This document shows, piece after piece, positions 1 through 5,969 of a DNA stretch of 6,999 bases. The stretch is from Deltaproteobacteria bacterium (lineage in GTDB: Bacteria; Myxococcota_A; UBA9160; JAFDET01): NCBI GenBank assembly GCA_019310195.1, contig JAFDET010000172.1, forward strand, positions 1 to 6,999, given 5' to 3'. The notes beneath the pieces were generated by a model. That model was given only the letters and a program-made list of their open reading frames with translations. It had not been told where the DNA came from and ran no database searches. The first letter of the stretch is position 1. The number at the start of each line of letters is the position of its first letter. The position numbers and the translations under genes are program-made.

Positions 1-344
1 GCCACCAGCTCGGTGTCGGGGATCGGTGTGTCGTCGCCTGGGCGCAGCACCACCTCGGCCGCCCCCGCGGCCAGCAGCTCGGGAATGCGCCAGGCCTCCT
101 CCGGCTGGAGGCGCACCAACAGGGCCGGTGCGCCCCGCATCCGGTGCAGCCGCCGCAGGTCGCAGAGGGCGCGCCCGGCGGGCTGCGTGTCGAGCACCGC
201 CACGTCGAAGGTGCCCAGCGGCAGGCCCAGAGCGTCGTCCAGGTCGGCCGCCCAGGCCACGTCGACGCTGGGTGCGTCGGCCACCACACCGCAGCCGAGG
301 TCGTCGCCCCGGCCGATCCAGAGAAGCGAGCGAATCGGCGCCAT
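1..344 (-). CDS. Regulatory protein, N-terminal part, degenerate receiver-like domain (runs off the window)
   Basis: The first 114 residues are visible; the rest lies beyond the left edge. The ATG at 344 is supported by GGAGG at 349-353, 4 nt upstream, and by a sigma-54-type promoter match just before it. The protein starts MAPIRSLLWIGRGDD, a hydrophobic strand followed by an acidic pair (D14, D15). It continues with FDVAVLD ending at D52, the position of a receiver phosphoacceptor. ALLVRL follows at 74-79, where the switch Ser/Thr would be and an Arg is seen instead. AAGAAEVVLRP at 92-102 has Arg where receivers have Lys before Pro. This order matches the beta-alpha fold of a response-regulator receiver, with altered switch residues, so phosphorylation may be lost. 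Such domains often head sigma-54 activators or histidine kinases, but the output domain is outside the window. It is on the same strand as the repeat gene, 170 nt away, and probably has its own promoter. Confidence 0.72.
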   Translation of the reverse strand, partial: MAPIRSLLWIGRGDDLGCGVVADAPSVDVAWAADLDDALGLPLGTFDVAVLDTQPAGRALCDLRRLHRMRGAPALLVRLQPEEAWRIPELLAAGAAEVVLRPGDDTPIPDTELV

Positions 345-376
345 CGGTCCTCCATCCCCCCCGGCGGAACGAGGGC

Positions 377-392
377 TGCAAGGGCCATGCCT
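377..392 (-). promoter_or_regulatory. Candidate sigma-54 (-24/-12) promoter
   Basis: Read on the minus strand this is AGGCATGGCCCTTGCA. The family consensus is TGGCAYR-N4-TTGCW. Only the first base differs, and the GG and GC dinucleotides have the required 10-nt spacing (GG at 391-390, GC at 379-378). The predicted start near 366 would leave a leader of about 22 nt that contains the GGAGG at 349-353 and leads to the ATG at 344. The placement supports a real promoter for the regulator gene. A chance match cannot be excluded. Confidence 0.5.
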
Positions 393-440
393 GCGCGTGC
401 GGGATGCGAGAGGCGCCGAGAAGCGGGCTGTGGAGCGTGC

Positions 441-456
441 GCGCGTCGCAACGCGC
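441..456. other. Small perfect hairpin between the repeat gene and the regulator gene
   Basis: The arms GCGCGT (441-446) and ACGCGC (451-456) pair perfectly around a 4-nt loop. It lies about 60 nt beyond the stop codon of the minus-strand repeat gene and upstream of the sigma-54-type site. It has no T tract, so it is not a classic intrinsic terminator. It might stabilise or end the upstream transcript, or it may be chance in GC-rich DNA. Confidence 0.25.
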
Positions 457-514
457 CCCTTGGTTCACGCGGCGGATGCGAACGGACGGCCCGTGTCGCG
501 ACGTGGCGTGTCGT

Positions 515-3500
515 CTAGCGCTTGGCCCAGAAGCGGTCGAAGCGGCCGCAGCCCAGCTTGCCGAAGGAGGCGCCGGGAATCCGCGTGCCCGGCGGAACGG
601 TCGCGGCCTCTTCCCCGTCGAAGCGGGTGTCCACCAGGCCGTCGCCGTCGTCGTCCTGGTCCTGGCGCACCAGCTTGCCGCCGGCGAAGTACTGCGTCGT
701 GTCCGGCTTTCCGCTGGCGGTGGTGTCGGCGTCCAGGCGCACCAGCTCGCCGCCCTTGTAGACCGTGCGCTGATCGGCCATGCCGTTTCCGCTGGTGTCG
801 TAGAGCTCCTCGACCACCACGCCGCCGTTCACCACGGAGCGCGAGTCCAGCCGCCCGTCGCCTTTGCTGGAGACGCACAGGGCCTTCACCTGGCCGTCCG
901 CCGCAAGGATCAGCCGCTTGTTGGGCTGCTTGGCACCGTTCTCCGCCACCTCCTGGATGGTGGGCCGACCCTCGGCGTCGAAGTGGGTCAGCACGTCCGC
1001 GCGGCCGCCTCCGCCGGTGGCCTGGGCGCGTCGCACGATGCGGCCGGACTCGACGAAGTCCCATTGGTCGATCTTGCAGTTGCCGGAAGTGTCGCGGCGC
1101 TGCTCCGTCATGGTGCCCTTCTTGTCGTAGACCTCGACGAGGTCCGTGCAGCCTCGGCCGCTGGTGTCGTCCTCCAGGCGGACCAGCACTTCGTTCTTGA
1201 AGGTGAGGATGCGGTCGGGCTTGCCGTCGCCGGTGCGGTCCTCCTTGCGCCGGACCACGTTGCCCTTGGCGTCTACGGTCAGCCACGTGTCCACCTTGCC
1301 GTCGCCGGAGGAGTCGGCCTCTTGGATGCTGGTTCCGCCCTTGCCGGCCACACTGCGGCGGTCCACGATGCCGTCGAAGTTGGTGTCCTCTTCCTGGCGG
1401 ATCACCTTGCCCTTCTCGTAGTAGACGATCACGTCGGCGGTGCCGTCGGCGTTCTTGTCCTGCTCGACGCGTACCACGGCGCCGGACTCGAGGATCGTGA
1501 TCGTCTCCTGACGGCCGTCCCGGTCGGTATCGGCGGAGATCCGGCGGGGCTTCTCGTCGGGGCCGAACTCGGTAACGACGTCGATGCGCCCGTCGCGGTC
1601 CTCGTCCTCGGTCTGCCGGACCTTCTTCCCGCCTTCGTACTCCACCACCACGTCGGCGACTCCGTCGCCGTCGCCGTCCAGCTCGGAGCGGCTCTCCGCG
1701 CCGGCCACGTAGTAGGTGACCAGCTCGTGGCGCCCGTCGAAGTCGGCGTCCACCTCCTCCCGGGTCAGTACGCCGGCCTCGTAGCGCTTGATCACGTCGT
1801 AGGCACCGTCGAAGTTGGTGTCCACCTGCTCGAGGGTCGGGCGGCCCTCGGCGTCCACCTCGACCCGCACGTCGGGCTTGCCGTCGGCGTTGGTGTCGCG
1901 CTTCTGCTCGGCCTCGCGCCCGCCCTCGAAGCGGACCACCGAGTCGAAGGTGCCGTCGCCGGTGGAGTCCTGCTCCTGGCGAACCTGGACTCCGTCTTCG
2001 AAGTAGAGGATCACCTCGTAGCGGCCGTCCCCGTCCTCGTCCCGGTCCTCGCGGACCCGCTGGCCGTCCTCGTAGGCGACTCGCAGGTCGAACTTCCCGT
2101 CCTTGTCCGAATCGCGCTCCTCCTGAGAGACGTTGCCGTCGGCGTTCAGGGATCCGCGCACGTCAAGCTTCCGGTCGAAGTCCGAGTCCTGCTCGAAGCG
2201 CTCGGGCCGGCCCTCGGCGAAGATCACCCAGCGGTCGGGCTTGCCGTCGAAGTTCTTGTCCTCTTTGATGTTCTGGGTGATGCCCTGGGCGTCGTTGGCG
2301 CGCCACACGTCGGGCTCGCCGTCGTCGTTGCTGTCCTTGTAGACCCGGGTCTCCTTGCCGGTCTTCACGTCCAGCGTCACCCAGGTGTCCACGGCGCCAT
2401 CCAGGTCCGCGTCCTGCTCCTGCTTCTCCAGCTTCCCGGCCGGGTCGTAGAAGTTCCACAGGTCCACCTCGCCGTCGCCGCTCTCGTCCAGCTCCACCCG
2501 CGCCAGGCGGCCGTCCTCGGCGTAGTACTCCGCGCGGTCGGGCTTGTCGCCCTTGGCGGTGTTCACGGTGCGGGTGAGCAGCTCGCCGTCCCGGCGCTCG
2601 GCCTGCACCTCGAAGAAGCCGTCGTAGTCCTCGTCCAGGCTCTCGAAGCGGACGTTTCCGGCCGTGTCGAAGGTGTAGACGCCGTCGATGTCGCCATCGG
2701 CGTTGCGGTCTTCCTGCTGCTTGTGCTTGATGCCTTCCTTGTACTCGATCCAGGTGTCGGGCTTGCGGTCGGCGTTGGTGTCGGCCTCGCTGCGCAGGCG
2801 CTCGTCCCCCTGGTAGAAGGTCACCACGTCGGGGTGGCCGTCGCTGTCGGTGTCCTCGTCCTCCCGGACTCGCACGCCGCGTTCGTAGGTTCGCACCAGG
2901 TCCAGGCTGCCGGTCTTGTTGGCGTCGATCTCCTCGCGCTCTCGCAGCCCCTCGCGGTCGAAGGTGGCGATGAAGTCGGGGGTTCCGTCCGCGTCCTCGT
3001 CCCGGACCTGGTGCCGCTCCTTGCCGTTCTCGTAGGTGGAGACGCTGTCGTGACGGTTGTCGGCCGTGGTGTCGGCCTCGCGACGGACGATCACCTCGTC
3101 CCGGTAGGTGGTCACCACCTCCGCAAAGCCGTCCTGGTCCGGATCCTCCTCCAGGCGCACCTTGCGGCCCTGCTCGTAGAGGATCAGGACGTCGAAGGTC
3201 CCGTCGCCGCTGGTGTCCTGCTGCTCGCGGCGCTTGGTGCCGTCCGGGTTGAACTCGGCGCGCAGGTCCACGTTTCCGTCGCCCGAGCGGTCGTCCTCCA
3301 CCACGGCGATCTCGCCGTCCTGGTAGCGCACCCAGCGGTCCGGGCGGCCGTCCAGGTTGGTGTCTTCCTGGGAATCGATCGGGACACCGTCGTCGTAGGT
3401 GATGGTGACGTCGGTCTTGCCGTCGGCGTTCTTGTCCTCGCGCTGCAGGGACGGCTTGCCGCGCGCGAACTCGATCCACTGGTCGGCCTTGCCGTCGCCG

Positions 3501-3784
3501 CGGGTGTCGCGCTCCTGCTTGAGGGGCCGGCTCTCGGCGTCGTAGACGATCCAGAGGTCGATCTTGCCGTCGCCGCGGGTGTCGCGCTGGGCGCGAACCG
3601 GGCGGCCGCCCTCGTAGTACACGTACTCGTCGTACTCACCGTCGCCGTTGGTGTCGGCGTGCTTCTCCTTGAGCTTCTCGTCGTCGCCGTAGAGGAGCAC
3701 GACCGGGGGCTTCGCCGCCGCACCCAGGGGTGCGGTGGCAAAGAGGATCCCGGTGGCAAGCGGAAGAAGGTGCCTAGTGAACAC
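515..3784 (-). CDS. Exported 1089-residue protein of 42 tandem DxDxDG (calcium-loop) repeats
   Basis: The GTG at 3784 gives an N-terminus with a Sec-type signal peptide: R4, a hydrophobic core at about 6-20, and a likely cut after AAA (22-24). No lipobox cysteine is present, so the mature protein is expected to be periplasmic or secreted. From D44 to about 1055 it consists of 42 head-to-tail units of 24-26 residues. Each unit starts with D-x-[NSTD]-x-D-G-x-x-[DE], then hydrophobic residues often including W, then [YF]-x-x-G and a charged R/E-rich end. The loop matches the calcium-binding pattern of EF-hand, dockerin and thrombospondin type 3 repeats. The second half resembles MORN-variant hairpins. 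Loops 35-39 (873-995) are degenerate. The only four cysteines are 879, 903, 970 and 1079. The start overlaps the transducer gene by 11 nt and has no clear Shine-Dalgarno sequence, suggesting coupled translation. I know no named family with this architecture. Calcium binding and partnership with the motor are inferences. Confidence 0.88.
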   Translation of the reverse strand: MFTRHLLPLATGILFATAPLGAAAKPPVVLLYGDDEKLKEKHADTNGDGEYDEYVYYEGGRPVRAQRDTRGDGKIDLWIVYDAESRPLKQERDTRGDGKADQWIEFARGKPSLQREDKNADGKTDVTITYDDGVPIDSQEDTNLDGRPDRWVRYQDGEIAVVEDDRSGDGNVDLRAEFNPDGTKRREQQDTSGDGTFDVLILYEQGRKVRLEEDPDQDGFAEVVTTYRDEVIVRREADTTADNRHDSVSTYENGKERHQVRDEDADGTPDFIATFDREGLREREEIDANKTGSLDLVRTYERGVRVREDEDTDSDGHPDVVTFYQGDERLRSEADTNADRKPDTWIEYKEGIKHKQQEDRNADGDIDGVYTFDTAGNVRFESLDEDYDGFFEVQAERRDGELLTRTVNTAKGDKPDRAEYYAEDGRLARVELDESGDGEVDLWNFYDPAGKLEKQEQDADLDGAVDTWVTLDVKTGKETRVYKDSNDDGEPDVWRANDAQGITQNIKEDKNFDGKPDRWVIFAEGRPERFEQDSDFDRKLDVRGSLNADGNVSQEERDSDKDGKFDLRVAYEDGQRVREDRDEDGDGRYEVILYFEDGVQVRQEQDSTGDGTFDSVVRFEGGREAEQKRDTNADGKPDVRVEVDAEGRPTLEQVDTNFDGAYDVIKRYEAGVLTREEVDADFDGRHELVTYYVAGAESRSELDGDGDGVADVVVEYEGGKKVRQTEDEDRDGRIDVVTEFGPDEKPRRISADTDRDGRQETITILESGAVVRVEQDKNADGTADVIVYYEKGKVIRQEEDTNFDGIVDRRSVAGKGGTSIQEADSSGDGKVDTWLTVDAKGNVVRRKEDRTGDGKPDRILTFKNEVLVRLEDDTSGRGCTDLVEVYDKKGTMTEQRRDTSGNCKIDQWDFVESGRIVRRAQATGGGGRADVLTHFDAEGRPTIQEVAENGAKQPNKRLILAADGQVKALCVSSKGDGRLDSRSVVNGGVVVEELYDTSGNGMADQRTVYKGGELVRLDADTTASGKPDTTQYFAGGKLVRQDQDDDGDGLVDTRFDGEEAATVPPGTRIPGASFGKLGCGRFDRFWAKR
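620..3655 (-). repeat. Tandem coding repeats, 42 units of mostly 72 or 75 bp
   Basis: These are the DNA units behind residues 44-1055 of the giant protein. Unit lengths by residue count are 24 (most), 25 (about 15 units) and one of 26. The extra residue always falls in the turn after the aromatic residue, so loop-to-loop spacing is tightly held. Most units have diverged at DNA level. Units 2 and 3 still share 26 identical bases (3488-3513 and 3563-3588, offset exactly 75 bp), a sign of duplication or conversion. Confidence 0.9.
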
Positions 3785-4934
3785 CGCTGGCCAGGGGATT
3801 TCGGAAGGTGCCGACGATGGGAGCGCCGGAGAGGCAGCGCACGCGGTCGCTCATGGGCGGGAAGGGCGCTGCGCTGCGCAAGGCGGCCACGGCGCTCTGG
3901 CCCAGACGCGGATCGCTACCGGCCACCAGCTGCACGCGATGGGCGGACCCGGCGGCGTCCAGCTGGAAGCGCAGGCGCACCTGCTGGTCCGAACGGACGT
4001 CGGGAGGCAGCACCCAGCGCGCGTACATACGCCGCTCGACGGCGACCCAGTACTCCTTGACCTCGGGGCGTTCGAAGCACTCGCCGAAGGAGACGCCGCC
4101 CTGGCCCGTGCCGCCGCTGCCTTCGGTGAGGCCTTCCCCCACCGCGGTGTTGACGTTGGCGAGGCGCGGGCCCGTGGCGGAGCCCAGCACGTCGCGGCTG
4201 GAGGCGATGCCCTCCTGGACCGAGGATCCCTCGCCCAGCTGCTGGACGGTTCCCGTTCCGATGGTGTTGCCCACGGTGGTGACCTGGCGCGGACCGACCG
4301 AGGGGCCCACCGGGGCGTCGAGCTCCACCGGTCCGCGCAGGGCGGGGCCGGCCGCGGCCTGGACGTCCACGCGGCTCACCGTGGCGGCGGGGCCCACGGA
4401 GCGCACCGTCGATACCTTCTCCACCGCTACGGCGGTGCGGTTGACCTGGCGGGGTGCGGCCACCGGGCCCACGGCGTTCATCTCGATGCGCTGGCTGGCC
4501 ACCTGGGGTGCGGCTCGGGCCACGACCTGGGGGTTCACGATCTGGGGCTTGACGGCCTGGGCCTGGGGACGGAAGACCGGGGAGCGTCGCTCGGCGATCA
4601 CCCGGCGCGCCGGCGCCGGGTCGGTGCGCTCGGCCTTGGGCTCGTTGAGGATCCTCACCTCGATCAGCCTCTCTTCGACCTCCTCCTTGCCGTAGAGCGC
4701 CAGGAGGATCAGGAGGCCTATTGCGAGGCCGTGGAGGAGCAGGGAGAGCAGCCCGGCGAGCCAGTGGCGGCCCTCGCCGTGCTCCTCGAAGTCGATGCCG
4801 GGGAAGGGGATGGACGCGGCGGCGGCGCCTGCCGCTCCGGCCTGGAGGTGAACCCCCACACGGAAGGTGCGCATCGGCCGCTTCCGCTTGTGTCGCCGAC
4901 GAACGATCAGCTCTTCGTCACCACCGAAGTCCAC
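3774..4934 (-). CDS. TonB/TolA-like energy transducer, single membrane helix with TolA-type C-terminal domain
   Basis: This 386-residue protein is predicted to carry energy from the ExbB-ExbD motor into the periplasm. Residues 1-57 are cytoplasmic, with a basic stretch at 12-19. Residues 58-82 form one membrane helix containing S64-LLL-H68, the Ser-x3-His pair that couples TonB to its motor. Residues 83-280 are a periplasmic linker rich in Val, Pro, Ala, Arg and Gln that becomes Gly/Ser-rich before the last domain. Residues 288-366 match a TonB/TolA C-terminal domain: EYWVAVERRMYARWVLPP, then the strand LRFQLDAAGS, then AVAALRSAAPFPP, closest to TolA. Cysteines 286 and 367 flank this domain and could form a disulfide. 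GTG at 4934 has GGGGG upstream. ATG at residue 21 (4874) is a possible alternative and would remove most of the basic tail. The gene is divergent from exbB and overlaps the repeat gene by 11 nt. The substrate is unknown, and the pairing with this motor rests on context. Confidence 0.85.
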   Translation of the reverse strand: MDFGGDEELIVRRRHKRKRPMRTFRVGVHLQAGAAGAAAASIPFPGIDFEEHGEGRHWLAGLLSLLLHGLAIGLLILLALYGKEEVEERLIEVRILNEPKAERTDPAPARRVIAERRSPVFRPQAQAVKPQIVNPQVVARAAPQVASQRIEMNAVGPVAAPRQVNRTAVAVEKVSTVRSVGPAATVSRVDVQAAAGPALRGPVELDAPVGPSVGPRQVTTVGNTIGTGTVQQLGEGSSVQEGIASSRDVLGSATGPRLANVNTAVGEGLTEGSGGTGQGGVSFGECFERPEVKEYWVAVERRMYARWVLPPDVRSDQQVRLRFQLDAAGSAHRVQLVAGSDPRLGQSAVAALRSAAPFPPMSDRVRCLSGAPIVGTFRNPLASGVH

Positions 4935-4980
4935 TCATGCCCCCAAGACCCCGCGGTCCCTGCGTCCCTAGCGCATCTCG

Positions 4981-5004
4981 GCTGCCGCTTCGCGGGTCGG
5001 CAGC
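4981..5004 (-). other. 7-bp perfect hairpin in the transducer leader
   Basis: GCTGCCG (4981-4987) and CGGCAGC (4998-5004) are perfect inverted repeats around a 10-nt loop. If transcription starts near 5118, this hairpin lies in the 5' leader of the transducer and repeat-gene mRNA, about 47 nt before the GTG. It could affect translation or mRNA stability. No T tract or known riboswitch motif was seen. Confidence 0.35.
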
Positions 5005-5058
5005 ACACCCTCCAAGGAGCCGTCACGACACAGCGCTTCACTTCCCGACCTTCGTTTC

Positions 5059-5100
5059 GACGCGCCGGAGAGCCCTTGGATTCGATCTTTTCGGCGCGTC
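5059..5100. promoter_or_regulatory. Candidate operator: 9-bp inverted repeat in the divergent promoter region
   Basis: GACGCGCCG (5059-5067) and CGGCGCGTC (5092-5100) are perfect inverted repeats separated by 24 bp, with centres 33 bp apart (about three helical turns). The right arm runs into the -10-like hexamer of the candidate plus-strand promoter. That suits a repressor or activator site, but a leader stem-loop on the minus transcript is equally possible. No protein is assigned. Confidence 0.35.
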
Positions 5101-5104
5101 TAAG
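5076..5104 (+). promoter_or_regulatory. Weak candidate sigma-70 promoter for exbB-exbD
   Basis: TTGGAT (5076-5081), a 17-bp spacer and TCTAAG (5099-5104) match the housekeeping consensus at 3/6 and 4/6. It would give a leader of about 150 nt before the exbB GTG. It sits in the least GC-rich stretch of the divergent region. It is the best plus-strand candidate found by eye but is not strong. Confidence 0.25.
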
Positions 5105-5124
5105 ACCCCGCCCCAGTAGAGAAA

Positions 5125-5153
5125 AACGTAAGTGAGGGGGTCGAGCGTGTCAA
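5125..5153 (-). promoter_or_regulatory. Candidate sigma-70 promoter for the transducer and repeat genes
   Basis: On the minus strand a perfect TTGACA (5153-5148) is followed, after exactly 17 nt, by TACGTT (5130-5125). The second hexamer matches TATAAT at only 3/6 but keeps its first two bases and last T. The site sits beside an A/T-richer patch. A start near 5118 would leave a leader of about 180 nt before the GTG at 4934, including the hairpin at 4981-5004. Confidence 0.45.
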
Positions 5154-5209
5154 CGTGGTCGGGTACCTTTCCGGGTTCGCGTTGGGGCGGGGTGGCCAGC
5201 GCCGTTCTT

Positions 5210-5219
5210 GCGTGCACGC
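5210..5219. promoter_or_regulatory. 10-bp perfect palindrome upstream of exbB
   Basis: GCGTGCACGC is perfectly self-complementary and lies about 43 bp before the exbB start, in the probable leader or promoter region. It could be a site for a dimeric regulator. Such palindromes do arise by chance in GC-rich DNA. Confidence 0.2.
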
Positions 5220-5248
5220 TCACCCGACCGCGATCCAGGCAAGGTACA

Positions 5249-5254
5249 GGGAGG
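5249..5254 (+). promoter_or_regulatory. Ribosome binding site that fixes the exbB start
   Basis: GGGAGG lies 7 nt before the GTG at 5262. No comparable site precedes the in-frame TTG at 5208, and the GGAG before the ATG at 5292 touches that codon. This selects the GTG as the start. Confidence 0.75.
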
Positions 5255-5261
5255 AAGCCCG

Positions 5262-5969
5262 GTGGATTCGCAATCGATCGATCTCTTGGAGATGGCTGGG
5301 GAGGCCTGGCACACCACCATTCCGCTGGGCCTCGCGTCCATCGCGTGCGTCGCGATCGTGATCGAGCGCTGGTGGCAGTACTGGGGTCTCGCCAAGGCGA
5401 CGCGCGCGCTCACCCGCGACGTGGTCGAAGCGCTGGTGCGCCGCGACGTCGCGACGGTGCGCTCGCTCTGCGAGCAGTCGAAGACTCCGGCGGCCAGGAT
5501 CTTCCTGGACGGGCTGCGCTGGAAGAACATCGCGCTCGAAGACCTGGACCGGGTGCTCGCTACGTCGCGCCAAGAAGAGGTGCACGGTCTGCGCCGAGGG
5601 CTGTGGATCCTGGGCACGACCGGATCCCTGGCGCCCTACGTGGGTCTGCTGGGAACCGTGATCGGAATCCTCGGCTCGTTTCAGGCCATGGCCCAGCAGG
5701 GTGCCGGCGGCTTTACCGTCGTGGCGGCGGGCATCTCCACCGCCCTCGTTGCCACGGCCATGGGTCTGGCCGTGGCCATCTCCGCGCTGCTGGTCTTCAA
5801 CTTCCTCTCGACGCGGGTCACCAACATCGCCAACGGCCTGGCGCGCTCCTGCGAGCGCTTCGTCCAGGCGCTGCTCTACGTGGAGTCCGTATCCAGTGCC
5901 GGCCCTGGCGCGCCGCCCGCCGCCGAGCCGACCACGGAGGTGCCCGGTGCCCAGCCCCAGCATGCATGA
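5262..5969 (+). CDS. exbB: MotA/TolQ/ExbB-family proton channel subunit
   Basis: This 235-residue inner-membrane protein is the channel-forming half of a proton-driven motor of the ExbB-ExbD and TolQ-TolR type. Helix 1 is at about 18-36. A cytoplasmic domain covers 37-111. Helix 2 is at about 113-139, with the family signature APYVGLLGTVIGILGSF (124-140). A short periplasmic turn is followed by helix 3 at about 153-183, with GISTALVATAMGLAVAIS, the small-residue and Thr-rich motif of the proton path. Length and topology (three helices, N-terminus outside) match the family. The last 25 residues are a Pro/Ala-rich tail. The GTG start is chosen for GGGAGG 7 nt upstream. The gene overlaps exbD by 23 nt and is divergent from the transducer. 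Whether it is closer to TolQ, ExbB or the gliding-motor AglR type needs a phylogeny, so the symbol is a family label. Confidence 0.93.
   Translation: MDSQSIDLLEMAGEAWHTTIPLGLASIACVAIVIERWWQYWGLAKATRALTRDVVEALVRRDVATVRSLCEQSKTPAARIFLDGLRWKNIALEDLDRVLATSRQEEVHGLRRGLWILGTTGSLAPYVGLLGTVIGILGSFQAMAQQGAGGFTVVAAGISTALVATAMGLAVAISALLVFNFLSTRVTNIANGLARSCERFVQALLYVESVSSAGPGAPPAAEPTTEVPGAQPQHA

Noticed and set aside
26..4060. Open frame of 1344 codons on the plus strand, longer than the repeat gene it faces
   Set aside because: It is in exact codon register with the minus-strand repeat gene, so each of its codons is the reverse complement of a real codon. Stops could arise only opposite TTA, CTA or TCA, codons this GC-rich gene does not use. 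The product is low-complexity Val/Leu/Gly/His with no start context. The minus-strand gene has a signal peptide and clear repeats.
5038..5223. 61-codon minus-strand frame in the divergent region
   Set aside because: It overlaps the best promoter candidates and has no Shine-Dalgarno support or recognisable sequence.
5163..5247. 7-bp inverted repeat GTACCTT / AAGGTAC in the exbB leader
   Set aside because: The arms are short and 71 bp apart, which is expected by chance in a region this size.
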